Source: DATBJG01 sp963790545
Lineage (GTDB): Bacteria > Acidobacteriota > Vicinamibacteria > Vicinamibacterales > JAMQPK01
NCBI GenBank assembly: GCA_963790545.1
Contig: CAWBPA010000017.1
Location: 496,001-560,000, forward strand
Direction: 5' to 3'
Length of the DNA stretch: 64,000 nucleotides
The position numbers and the translations under genes are program-made. The notes under the pieces are model-generated. The model did not search any database. It saw nothing but the letters and a program-made list of their open reading frames with translations, and was not told the DNA's origin. Shown here piece by piece: positions 47,369-55,062 of the stretch (positions are counted from its first letter, which is position 1; the number at the start of each line of letters is the position of its first letter).

Positions 47369-47764
47369 CTATTCCCCTTCCTTGTTCTTGGCCGCGTCTA
47401 TCAACCGGCGGAGACGGGCGAGTTCCTTGTCGTCCAGATCCTTGGGCGACATCTCGAAGAGTGCCGCCAGCACCTGTGACGCTGAACCATCAAAGAACGT
47501 GTTGAGCACGTGCCGAAGCGCCGAGCGCTTGGCCTTGTCACGTGTGACGATGGGTGTATAGACGTATCGAGGACCGTCTTCTTCGTGACGGATATGACCC
47601 TTGTCCTCGAGAATCCGGAGCATGGCCCGCACGGCCGAGTAGCTGGGCGGCTCGGGCAGGCTGGATCGGACCTCGGCTGCCGTGGCTTTCCCGTCACGGT
47701 ACAGAATGTCCATGATTTGTCGCTCGCGGCGGCTGAGCTGGGCTGTTTGAGCTGGCCTGGACAC
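47369..47764 (-). CDS. BlaI/MecI-family transcriptional repressor
   Basis: 131 residues from GTG 47764, preceded by AGGAG. The winged helix reads LSRRERQIMDILYRDGKATA, AEVRSSLPEPPSYSAVRAML and the wing HIRHEEDGPRYVYTP. The C-terminal dimerisation helices (FDGSASQVLAALFEMSPKDL) are as in BlaI. Members repress their own operon until an M56 protease is activated. The M56-HEAT gene follows two bases later, forming the expected pair. An inverted repeat overlapping the likely promoter lies just upstream. Confidence 0.93.
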   Translation of the reverse strand: MSRPAQTAQLSRRERQIMDILYRDGKATAAEVRSSLPEPPSYSAVRAMLRILEDKGHIRHEEDGPRYVYTPIVTRDKAKRSALRHVLNTFFDGSASQVLAALFEMSPKDLDDKELARLRRLIDAAKNKEGE

Positions 47765-47777
47765 GTTCGACTCCTGA

Positions 47778-47812
47778 TGCTAAGAAACTGGCATTATGCT
47801 ATTTTCTTAGCA
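47778..47812 (-). promoter_or_regulatory. inverted repeat around the blaI-like promoter
   Basis: TGCTAAGAAA and TTTCTTAGCA form a perfect 10-bp dyad separated by 15 bases. On the minus strand the spacer contains CATAAT, a good -10 candidate, about 30 bases from the start codon. A BlaI-type repressor bound here would block transcription. Confidence 0.6.
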
Positions 47813-47902
47813 CACATGCCGTCAAGGGCTTTCTGAAACGAGTCGTCGAGGTGGTTCATTGCGAGATTAGACGGTGCATCGAGGCGGAAAGTTGGGTGGA
47901 AC

Positions 47903-48250
47903 TCACTGAACACCCGGACGGGTCTGCCCGTGTGTCATCACGCGGGTCACCATGTGTTCCAGTTCCAGCCGGTCGATCTGGAAGGGACCGGCCACGGCGG
48001 CTCCTGCCTGGAATTCAATGGCAATCACGACGCCGCCCTCTTGAAACGGGTTGACGATCCAGCTGAAGCCACGCAAGAAGACCGGCCGCGCCTCGGCCGT
48101 CGGGTTCTGCTCACGATCCACGGCCTGCAACATTTGTTTGAGCACCGTTTCGACGTCAGCTTCGGTCCAGACCGCGGGCTCCGAGGCCGTCGTGATCTCA
48201 CGCGTGGTCGCATGGTCGGTGCCACGCAGCCAGATGTCGACTACGGTCAA
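47903..48250 (-). CDS. small hypothetical protein
   Basis: About 115 residues from ATG 48250 (MTVVDIWLRGTDHATTREI). An N-terminal strand, an acidic helix (TEADVETVLKQMLQAVDR) and two strands (FLRGFSWIVNPFQEGGVVIA, then IEFQAGAAVAGPFQIDRLEL) suggest an alpha/beta fold. No family is recognised. It follows the DUF255 gene by 13 bases on the same strand and may be its operon partner. Confidence 0.55.
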   Translation of the reverse strand: MTVVDIWLRGTDHATTREITTASEPAVWTEADVETVLKQMLQAVDREQNPTAEARPVFLRGFSWIVNPFQEGGVVIAIEFQAGAAVAGPFQIDRLELEHMVTRVMTHGQTRPGVQ

Positions 48251-48263
48251 AGGTGGTCATGGA

Positions 48264-50405
48264 CTAGGGTTCAAAAGTGAGTTGGCCAATCAACGCATCG
48301 GCGGAGGTGACCGGTTCCTTGCACAAAAACGCTCGACAAACGTACGCGGTCGCCTTGCCGTCACGCATGCTCAGCGGAGCCACCCACGGCAACACTCGAG
48401 CCAGTCTCTCCTGGGTCGGCCCTGGGCGCACACCCACAATCACCGAAAACGGCTCAAAAGATCCCCGCAGCGCGTCAAGGAGTTGCCGGGTGTCCGCGCT
48501 ATCCGGCTGGCCCACGACCGCGGTCTGACCCATCCCCGCGTGGTACATCGCCAGAGCCGCCAACATCATCGGCATGGCGCGAGCCAGCTGTGGCAGTTTC
48601 GGTGCGACGCTCTTGAGCACACGGTCGATTCGTTCCGTGAATCCCGCATCTCCCGTGAGATGAACCATCGTCAGCAGGTTGTATACCGTAACGCTCGTGG
48701 CGGACGGCTCGGCGCCGTCATAGTCCTCCTTCATGCGCAGGAGCACTGAGGCATCCTGCCCCGTCGTGCTGAACCAGCCACCAGAGTCCGGATCCCAAAA
48801 CAGCTCATCCTGACGCCTTTGCAGCGTCAGTGCCCATTCGAGCCAGTCCGGGTTGGGATCGCTTTGAAACAGTTCGAGCAACCCCCAGATCAGAAACGCG
48901 TAATCGTCGGCGTAGGCGGGAATGGCGGCATTGCCGTCACGGTATCGCCTCAGCAGTGTCCCGGTCCTGGCATCCCACATGGTCTTGCGAATGAACGCAG
49001 CCGCAGTCTGAGCGCTCGCCAGATGACTGGAGCCTCCGGACTCGGCCGATCGCCCGTCGGGCAGTACACGGGCGCCGCGCGCAAATGCCGCAATCATGAG
49101 TCCATTCCAGGCCGTCAGCACCTTGTCGTCCAGGTGAGGGCGAGGCCTGCGCATCCGCGCCTCGAACATGGCCAAGCTCGACCGCGCGAGCGTTTCTGCC
49201 ACATCTCCAGGCGTGCGACCAGTGGACTGCGCGATGTCTTCGATAGAACGCGCAACATACAGCAGGTTTTTCCCGGTGAATTCGTGCTGCGGATCGTGAG
49301 GCGCGTTCCCATCTGCTTGAACGCCAAAACGCAGGCGGACGACCTCCGCGTCCGGTCCTAGAAGCTCGACGAGTTCCTGCTCGCGCCAGAGATAAAATGC
49401 CCCTTCTTTTTTGTGGGCGTCTGGATTTGCGGCGTCCTCAGGCGGCAGGCTGTCTGCATCCTCGGCAGAATAGAACCCACCCGCTTGGTCCGTCATCTCA
49501 CGGCGAACGTACTGCAATGTGTCTTCAGCGACCTGGGCGTAAATCGGGTCTTCCGTACTCTGTGCGGCCTCGAGGTAGGCGAGCGTGAGTTGCGCCTGGT
49601 CGTACAGCATCTTCTCGAAGTGCGGTACACGCCAGTCGGCATCAACCGAATAGCGGTGGAACCCTCCCCCAACGTGGTCGCGCATGCCACCAACGGCCAT
49701 GGCATGAAGCGTTTTCAGCACCATGTGCTGCGCCTCGTCCTGGCCCGTCCGGGCGTGCTCACGAAGCAGAAAATACAGCTCGGATGGCCGTGGGAACTTT
49801 GGTGCCGCGCCAAAGCCTCCGCGCCGTTGATCAAAGGTGCTGGCAAACTGCCTGACGGCCTCTGTGAGCGTGTCTGCGGCTGGAACATGTTCGCCGGGCT
49901 CGCCGACCCGGGAGGCGCTCAGACGTTCGACGATCCCCGTCGCAGATGCGACGACGTTATTGCGCTCGGCCTTCCACACTCGCGCAATCTCCACAAGCAC
50001 CTCGGGAAAGCCCGCTCGACCCCATGCGGCGGTTGGGGGAAAGTACGTGCCCCCGAAGAACGGCTTCAGGTCCGGGGTCAGCCAGACGCTCATCGGCCAA
50101 CCACCAGAGCCCGTTGTCGCCTGCACAAACGTCATATAGACATGGTCGATATCGGGACGTTCCTCTCGATCAACCTTGATGGACACGAAGTCTCGGTTCA
50201 AGATCGCCGCAGTCTCGGGATTCTCAAACGATTCGTGGGCCATCACATGGCACCAGTGACAGGTTGAGTATCCAATGGACAGAAAAATCGGCCGGTCCTC
50301 GTGGCGTGCCTTCTCGAACGCTTCCTCGCCCCACGGATACCAGTCCACCGGGTTGTCTGCGTGCTGAAGCAGATAGGGACTGTGCTCGGTCGCAAGACGA
50401 TTCAT
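48264..50405 (-). CDS. thioredoxin-domain protein, DUF255/YyaL family
   Basis: About 713 residues. The true start is ATG 50405 (NRLATEHSPYLLQHADNPVD), overlapping the YihY stop (ATGA). The frame runs open to 51173, but those codons are antisense-type noise across YihY. Residues ~40-60 hold the DUF255 thioredoxin-like motif STCHWCHVM. A long alpha/alpha barrel follows, resembling N-acylglucosamine epimerase or mannosidase folds (GGWPMSVWLTPDLKPFFGG, WRVPHFEKMLYDQAQLTLAY, VLTAWNGLMIAAFARGA). Members, including human SPATA20, have no established activity. Frame intact. Confidence 0.9.
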   Translation of the reverse strand: MNRLATEHSPYLLQHADNPVDWYPWGEEAFEKARHEDRPIFLSIGYSTCHWCHVMAHESFENPETAAILNRDFVSIKVDREERPDIDHVYMTFVQATTGSGGWPMSVWLTPDLKPFFGGTYFPPTAAWGRAGFPEVLVEIARVWKAERNNVVASATGIVERLSASRVGEPGEHVPAADTLTEAVRQFASTFDQRRGGFGAAPKFPRPSELYFLLREHARTGQDEAQHMVLKTLHAMAVGGMRDHVGGGFHRYSVDADWRVPHFEKMLYDQAQLTLAYLEAAQSTEDPIYAQVAEDTLQYVRREMTDQAGGFYSAEDADSLPPEDAANPDAHKKEGAFYLWREQELVELLGPDAEVVRLRFGVQADGNAPHDPQHEFTGKNLLYVARSIEDIAQSTGRTPGDVAETLARSSLAMFEARMRRPRPHLDDKVLTAWNGLMIAAFARGARVLPDGRSAESGGSSHLASAQTAAAFIRKTMWDARTGTLLRRYRDGNAAIPAYADDYAFLIWGLLELFQSDPNPDWLEWALTLQRRQDELFWDPDSGGWFSTTGQDASVLLRMKEDYDGAEPSATSVTVYNLLTMVHLTGDAGFTERIDRVLKSVAPKLPQLARAMPMMLAALAMYHAGMGQTAVVGQPDSADTRQLLDALRGSFEPFSVIVGVRPGPTQERLARVLPWVAPLSMRDGKATAYVCRAFLCKEPVTSADALIGQLTFEP

Positions 50406-51292
50406 TGACCTTCCTCTACCGCCGGTTCCAGCCTGTGGCCGCTCCGGAGGCGCCCGTACGCAGCGGTGAACTGCACACCGTACAGCAGAATGACCGCCGA
50501 GATATAGATCCAAAACAGAAAAATCACGACGGCGGCAATCGACCCGTGAATCCGGTTCAACTGCGAGACGTCGCCGATGTACCACGAGAATCCGACAAAG
50601 GCTGCACGCCAGACGAGACCCGTCAACACCGCGCCCACCCACACATGACGGAAACGCACCTTCGCGTTGGGGACGAAGTAGTAGATGAATCCGAGCACGA
50701 CGATGAGCAGCAAGGTCGATATCGAGCGGGCCCCGAGCCCCTGGAGCACTGCCAACCCCGGGAACCGGAGCAGCAGACGGGCAAACCAGGTCGCCTCGAT
50801 GATGGGCACGGCGGTGGCCATAACCATGGCGACCAGGAACATGAGACCAGCCGTGACAAGCATCAGGAACGCAAACAATCGATGCTTCAGGAAACTTCGC
50901 GGCGTTTCGACGCCCCAGGCATAGTTCACGGCAGTGCTGACCGACCCGAAGAACCCCAATGACGCCCAGGTCAGACCCGCCACGCCGGCAATACCGAGCC
51001 CGATCGGTGTTTGCCGAAACGCATCGAGCTGCTCTGTGATGAATTCCACCCGCGTTGGAAAGTAGTCGAGCGCAAACTGGATTACGGCAGTTCTGTCCGC
51101 ATCGTCCGCCGTTGCCGCGCCGACAACCGAAATGATGAGCAGCAGGAACGGAAACAGCGAGAGCAGCGCCCAATAGGCAATCGACGCGGCAAATGTGAGG
51201 TCATGACCACTGTAGAACCTCTTCAGTGCGTGCCAGGCGGCTGCCGATGTGAGCCGCAGGTATAGGCGCGCGCGTTCGGCGAAAGGGCCCAT
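50402..51292 (-). CDS. YihY/UPF0761 family membrane protein (BrkB-like)
   Basis: About 296 residues with six membrane segments. Family segments are FYSGHDLTFAASIAYWALLS, LGLGIAGVAGLTWASLGFF, TAVNYAWGVETPRSFLKHRL, FIYYFVPNAKVRFRHVWVGA and SIAAVVIFLFWIYISAVILL. It was formerly mis-assigned as RNase BN; the role is unknown but probably a transport or envelope function. ATG 51292 is used, although a TTG one codon earlier is possible. Its stop overlaps the DUF255 start. Confidence 0.9.
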   Translation of the reverse strand: MGPFAERARLYLRLTSAAAWHALKRFYSGHDLTFAASIAYWALLSLFPFLLLIISVVGAATADDADRTAVIQFALDYFPTRVEFITEQLDAFRQTPIGLGIAGVAGLTWASLGFFGSVSTAVNYAWGVETPRSFLKHRLFAFLMLVTAGLMFLVAMVMATAVPIIEATWFARLLLRFPGLAVLQGLGARSISTLLLIVVLGFIYYFVPNAKVRFRHVWVGAVLTGLVWRAAFVGFSWYIGDVSQLNRIHGSIAAVVIFLFWIYISAVILLYGVQFTAAYGRLRSGHRLEPAVEEGQ

Positions 51293-51296
51293 CAAC

Positions 51297-51403
51297 GACA
51301 GAATACAGAAGACAGAAGTCAGAAGACAGAATAGAAGACGGAATCAGGAATATTCTCGGATTCGCCTTCTGAATTCTGTCTTCTGTCTTCTGACTTCTGT
51401 CCC
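51297..51403. repeat. heptanucleotide repeats in inverted arrangement (ACAGAAG / CTTCTGT)
   Basis: On the left are AGAAGAC/ACAGAAG-type units, on the right their complements (CTTCTGT, CTTCTGA). The two blocks could fold together around a short A/T-rich centre near 51350. A TATAAT sequence lies at 51404-51409, just ahead of the zinc-ribbon gene. Non-coding. Confidence 0.75.
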
Positions 51404-51415
51404 TATAATTCCCCC

Positions 51416-51581
51416 ATGCCGGAATCGCCCAAACCCGAACGTTCCCTCTCAAGCGCCCCTGCGACGTGCGGCGGAGCCGGACAAGGTCCTCTGTGAGCGC
51501 TGCGGCGACGAGATGTATCGGATGCATGCCGTCTGGCGCTGTCCCACCTGCGGATTCAAAACAGATTGTTGTGGTTGGTAA
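51416..51581 (+). CDS. zinc-ribbon microprotein
   Basis: ATG 51416 (PESPKPERSLSS) begins a ~55-residue protein. A one-base insertion near 51465 moves the frame to PDKVLCERCGDEMYRMHAVW, then RCPTCGFKTDCCGW and TAA at 51579. The CxxC...CxxC pairs form a rubredoxin-like zinc ribbon with an extra Cys-Cys-Gly-Trp terminus. A TATAAT lies ten bases upstream of the start. It precedes the carboxyltransferase gene by six bases and may be co-transcribed. I recognise the C-terminal pattern as recurrent, with no assigned function. Confidence 0.7.
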
Positions 51582-51587
51582 CAGGAC

Positions 51588-53195
51588 ATGGATGTCCTGC
51601 ATACCAACATCCGTCCGGACTCACCCGAATTTCGGCTGAACGCGGATCGCATGGAGCGCCTCGTCGCCGAGCTGAAAGAGCGGGTGACAACGGTGCGCGA
51701 CGGTGGAGGCGCCAGGTACCTCGAACGCCACCGATCTCAAGGGAAACTGCCGGTTCGCGAACGGATCGATCGGTTGCTCGATCCACAATCGCCATTCCTC
51801 GAGCTGTCGCCGCTCGCGGCCTTTGGCATGTACGACGATGCGCCTGCAGCTGCGGGGCTCGTGACCGGCATCGGCCGCGTCTCCGGACGCGAAGTGATGA
51901 TCGTGGCGAACGATGCGACGGTCAAAGGCGGCACCTACTATCCTGTCACCGTCAAGAAACATCTCCGCGCCCAGCAGGTTGCGCTCGAAAACCGTCTGCC
52001 GTGCGTCTATCTCGTGGACTCCGGTGGGGCGTTCCTTCCGCTCCAGGCCGAGGTCTTCCCCGACCGCGACCATTTCGGGCGAATCTTTTTCAATCAGGCT
52101 CGAATGTCGGCTGAAGGCATCGCTCAGATTGCGGTCGTGATGGGATCGTGCACGGCGGGTGGAGCCTATGTGCCCGCCATGTCTGACGAGACCATCATCG
52201 TGCGTGGCACCGGCACGATTTTTCTCGGAGGCCCACCGCTCGTCAAAGCCGCGACCGGAGAAGAGGTGACGGCCGAAGACCTTGGCGGCGCCGACGTACA
52301 CACCCGGCTTTCCGGCGTCGCCGACTACCTGGCAGAAGACGACGCGCACGCCCTCTCGCTGGCCCGCACGATCGTGTCGACGCTCAACACGTCGAAGCAC
52401 CTGCCTGTCGACGTCACCTCACCCGAAGACCCTCGCTACGACACCAGAGAAATCTACGGCGTCGTCAGCGCCGATCTGCGGAAGAGTTATGACGTCCGCG
52501 AAGTCATCGCACGCGTGGTTGACGGCTCGAGATTTGACGAGTTCAAGCAACGCTACGGTCAGACCCTCGTCACCGGTTTCGCCCGGCTGCACGGATATCT
52601 CGTCGGGATCATCGCCAACAACGGCGTGCTGTTCTCCGAATCGGCCCTCAAGGCGACGCACTTCATCGAGCTCTGCACGTTGCGCGGGATCCCCCTGATC
52701 TTCCTTCAGAACATTACCGGCTTCATGGTGGGCAAGCAGTACGAACGAGGGGGCATCGCCAAGGATGGAGCCAAGATGGTCCATGCCGTGGCCAACTCGA
52801 CCGTCCCGAAATTCACCGTCATCATCGGCGGGTCGTTTGGTGCTGGCAACTACGGCATGTGCGGACGTGCCTATGAGCCGAGGCTGCTCTGGATGTGGCC
52901 GAATGCACGGATCTCGGTGATGGGCGCCGAACAAGCAGCAGGAGTGCTCACCACGGTGAAGCGGGAGCAGCTTGCGCGCGAAGGGCGAACACCATCGCCC
53001 GAAGAAGAAGCGGCTATTCGCGATCCGATTTTGCAGCAATACGAACGGGAGGGGTCACCGTATTTCTCGACCGCGCGGATTTGGGATGATGGGATTCTCG
53101 ATCCGGCCGAAACACGCCAGGCGCTGGCGCTTGGCCTCGGGGCGGCGTTCAATGCGCCGATTCCTCCGCCCCGCTTCGGCGTGTTTCGCTTCTGA
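51588..53195 (+). CDS. acyl-CoA carboxylase carboxyltransferase beta subunit (methylcrotonoyl-CoA carboxylase type)
   Basis: 535 residues, the normal length for MccB. It shows GGARYLERHRSQGKLPVRER, VTGIGRVSGREVMIVANDAT, KGGTYYPVTVKKHLRAQQVA, CVYLVDSGGAFLPLQ and, in the C-terminal crotonase domain, FLQNITGFMVGKQYERGGIA and GGSFGAGNYGMCGRAYEP. These match methylcrotonoyl-CoA carboxylase more than propionyl-CoA carboxylase. It transfers CO2 from biotin to an acyl-CoA, as in leucine breakdown. The biotin-carboxylase alpha subunit is not in the window. Frame intact. Confidence 0.92.
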   Translation: MDVLHTNIRPDSPEFRLNADRMERLVAELKERVTTVRDGGGARYLERHRSQGKLPVRERIDRLLDPQSPFLELSPLAAFGMYDDAPAAAGLVTGIGRVSGREVMIVANDATVKGGTYYPVTVKKHLRAQQVALENRLPCVYLVDSGGAFLPLQAEVFPDRDHFGRIFFNQARMSAEGIAQIAVVMGSCTAGGAYVPAMSDETIIVRGTGTIFLGGPPLVKAATGEEVTAEDLGGADVHTRLSGVADYLAEDDAHALSLARTIVSTLNTSKHLPVDVTSPEDPRYDTREIYGVVSADLRKSYDVREVIARVVDGSRFDEFKQRYGQTLVTGFARLHGYLVGIIANNGVLFSESALKATHFIELCTLRGIPLIFLQNITGFMVGKQYERGGIAKDGAKMVHAVANSTVPKFTVIIGGSFGAGNYGMCGRAYEPRLLWMWPNARISVMGAEQAAGVLTTVKREQLAREGRTPSPEEEAAIRDPILQQYEREGSPYFSTARIWDDGILDPAETRQALALGLGAAFNAPIPPPRFGVFRF

Positions 53196-53227
53196 CTTCA
53201 GACTTGAGACTTCAGACTTGAGACTTC
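53196..53227. repeat. heptanucleotide repeat tract (complement of GAAGTCT/CAAGTCT type)
   Basis: Between two convergent stops there are four to five units of AGACTTC/AGACTTG, the reverse complement of the tract at 19609-19645. Non-coding. Confidence 0.78.
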
Positions 53228-53585
53228 CTAAGTGGCTACCGCGCCGGTCTTTCCTTCCTTCTCGGCCTGCCTGAATAACTTTGACGACATCCTCGAACGG
53301 CACCATGTCGATGGCGTCGTAGTCCGAGGGGCAACCAAATTCCCGTTGTTGGGGTGCCGTAGGGTTTCCCAGCGTGACGCACAGGCCGCACCCAATGCAC
53401 AGGTCGGCGCGGACGGCGCAGACCATTCGACCATCCCGGTCCGGCTCTTCGACAATGCACCCCGCGACGGGGCAGGCGGCCTGACAGATCGAACAGGCAA
53501 ACGCACCAAAACATAGATCGGGATCAATTACCGCAATGGTCTTCGGGGCCTTCTTCCGAGGACCACCCATCATTTTCGTCCACAT
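53228..53585 (-). CDS. 4Fe-4S ferredoxin (frame-broken near the C-terminus)
   Basis: From ATG 53585 the protein reads DPDLCFGAFACSICQAACPV, then CIGCGLCVTLGNP and, about 18 residues later, GCPSDYDAIDMVPFEDVV. A one-base insertion near 53275 separates this from the true tail EKEGKTGAVAT and TAG at 53228. Without it the frame continues to 53055 over the repeat and the carboxylase gene end. Cys spacing is irregular: the first site reads C-x5-C-x2-C-x3-CP, and in the second a long insert separates the third and fourth Cys. It should be an electron carrier; its partner is unknown. trxB lies upstream on the same strand. Confidence 0.8.
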
Positions 53586-53634
53586 AACTTGATTATAGCA
53601 GCCCTTCAGCTATCAGCCTTCGGCTGTTGGCCTT

Positions 53635-54678
53635 TCATGTAGCGCGCACGCTGCAGCGTGCGCGTTCAGGCGTCAGGCAAAACGGTTCGCGGGGGCTAAA
53701 GCCCCCGCGCGTACGGGTTTTGTTGGCTGACGGCTGATGGCTCTCCGTATGTGGCACGCCCTCGAGATATTTCTCCGCATCGATCGCCGCCATGCAACCG
53801 GAACCGGCTGCCGTGATGGCCTGCCGATACACGTGGTCCTGAACATCGCCGCACGCAAACACACCCGGCACGCTCGTCCGCGTCCCCGTGCTCGTCACGA
53901 TGTATCCGTTGGCGTCCATCTCCAGCTGATTGGCAAAGAATGATGTGTTGGGTGTGTGGCCGATGGCCACAAACAGACCGTCAACGGCAAGCTCAGTCCG
54001 CACGCCGGTTTGGACGTGTTTCAACGTGAGTCCGGTCACCTCACCCTTTGACTCATCGTGGACGTTTTCAACCACCGTGTCCCAGACGAACGAGATCTTG
54101 GGGTTCGCGAACGCCTTGTCCTGCATGATCTTCGACGCGCGCAACTTGTCGCGGCGGTGGATAACGGTCACGTGGGAGGCAAATTTCGACAGGAACGTGG
54201 CTTCCTCGATTGACGAATCACCACCGCCAACAACGGCAATTGGCCGTCCGCGGAAGAAGTATCCGTCGCAGGTCGCGCACGTGGAGACGCCATGTCCCAT
54301 CAGCTTCCTTTCGGATGGCAGGCCCAACAAGCGGGCCGACGCTCCGGTCGCGATGATGAGTGACAGCGTTGAATAGGAGGCAGAGGCGGTGGCCACCGCA
54401 AAGGGCGGCTGACGAATATCGACCTTCGTCACCGAACCCTGAACAATCTCCGCGCCAAACCGTTCCGCCTGCGCTCGCATTTCGGCCATCAGGTCCGGGC
54501 CCATGATGCCATCGCGGAAGCCAGGAAAGTTATCCACAGCCGTCGTCAGCATGAGCTGGCCGCCGGCATCGAGCCCTTCGATGACGAGCGGAGCGAGGTT
54601 GGCTCGCGCCGCGTACAGCGCCGCGGTCAACCCGGCCGGCCCCGAACCAATAATGATGACGTTGCGCGGAGCGCTCAT
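53635..54678 (-). CDS. trxB: thioredoxin reductase
   Basis: 347 residues from ATG 54678, overlapping the trxA stop (ATGA). It has the FAD motif VIIIGSGPAGLTAALYAARA, redox-active STCATCDGYFFRG, NADPH motif IAVVGGGDSSIEEATFLSKF and C-terminal FACGDVQDHVYRQAITAAGS. It transfers electrons from NADPH to thioredoxin. The normal protein should end shortly after DAEKYLEG. The last ~35 codons instead translate heptanucleotide units and two REP-like palindromes before TGA at 53635, so the C-terminus has been extended by repeat DNA or a stop was lost. Confidence 0.93.
   Translation of the reverse strand: MSAPRNVIIIGSGPAGLTAALYAARANLAPLVIEGLDAGGQLMLTTAVDNFPGFRDGIMGPDLMAEMRAQAERFGAEIVQGSVTKVDIRQPPFAVATASASYSTLSLIIATGASARLLGLPSERKLMGHGVSTCATCDGYFFRGRPIAVVGGGDSSIEEATFLSKFASHVTVIHRRDKLRASKIMQDKAFANPKISFVWDTVVENVHDESKGEVTGLTLKHVQTGVRTELAVDGLFVAIGHTPNTSFFANQLEMDANGYIVTSTGTRTSVPGVFACGDVQDHVYRQAITAAGSGCMAAIDAEKYLEGVPHTESHQPSANKTRTRGGFSPREPFCLTPERARCSVRAT
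53639..53714. repeat. REP-like palindrome pair overlapping the trxB 3' end
   Basis: The first element is GTAG followed by the hairpin CGCGCACGCTG / CAGCGTGCGCG (53643-53664). The second is GCGGGGGCTAAAGCCCCCGC (53689-53708) followed by GCGTAC. Units of GGCTGAT type flank both sides (53605-53633 and 53720-53745). The pair lies inside the trxB reading frame. Confidence 0.78.
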
Positions 54679-55007
54679 GATAAGTGCGGCTCGATTACCT
54701 GTTTGAGATGATCCTTGTCTGCCAGACCCACGACCGATTCGACGATCTGTCCACCCTTGAACAACAGCAACGTAGGGATACCACGGATGCTGAACCGTCC
54801 GGCCGTGTAGGGGTTTTCGTCAACGTTGAGCTTGCCAACGGTGAGCCGGCCGGCAAGCTCCCCCGCCAGGGCGTCGACCGTCGGCGCCAGACGCCGGCAA
54901 GGTCCGCACCATTCGGCCCAGAAGTCCACCAGCACCGGTTGCGACGCTTTCAGCACCGTGTCCTCGAAATTCCCGTCCGTGATCGTCTGAATATTGTCAG
55001 AAGCCAT
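54675..55007 (-). CDS. trxA: thioredoxin
   Basis: 110 residues from ATG 55007 with the classic active site VDFWAEWCGPCRRLAP and the cis-Pro loop IRGIPTLLLFKGG. It reduces protein disulfides in the cytoplasm and is recycled by the reductase encoded immediately downstream in an overlapping frame. Length and motifs are those of canonical TrxA. A single REP-like palindrome lies between it and glgA. Confidence 0.96.
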   Translation of the reverse strand: MASDNIQTITDGNFEDTVLKASQPVLVDFWAEWCGPCRRLAPTVDALAGELAGRLTVGKLNVDENPYTAGRFSIRGIPTLLLFKGGQIVESVVGLADKDHLKQVIEPHLS

Positions 55008-55038
55008 GCCCTCTCCCTCGTTTTGGAGTCCCGCCGGA

Positions 55039-55062
55039 GCCGGACCTGAAGGTCCGGCCTAC
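55039..55062. repeat. single REP-like palindrome containing the glgA stop codon
   Basis: CCGGACCT and AGGTCCGG pair around a two-base centre, with CTAC at the right foot (GTAG on the minus strand). The TAG of that foot is the glgA stop codon (55059-55061). Confidence 0.8.

Noticed and set aside
48264..51173. A 969-codon frame as one very large DUF255 protein
   Set aside because: The first ~256 codons are antisense-frame noise over the YihY gene on the same strand. The family start MNRLATEHSPYLLQ lies at 50405.
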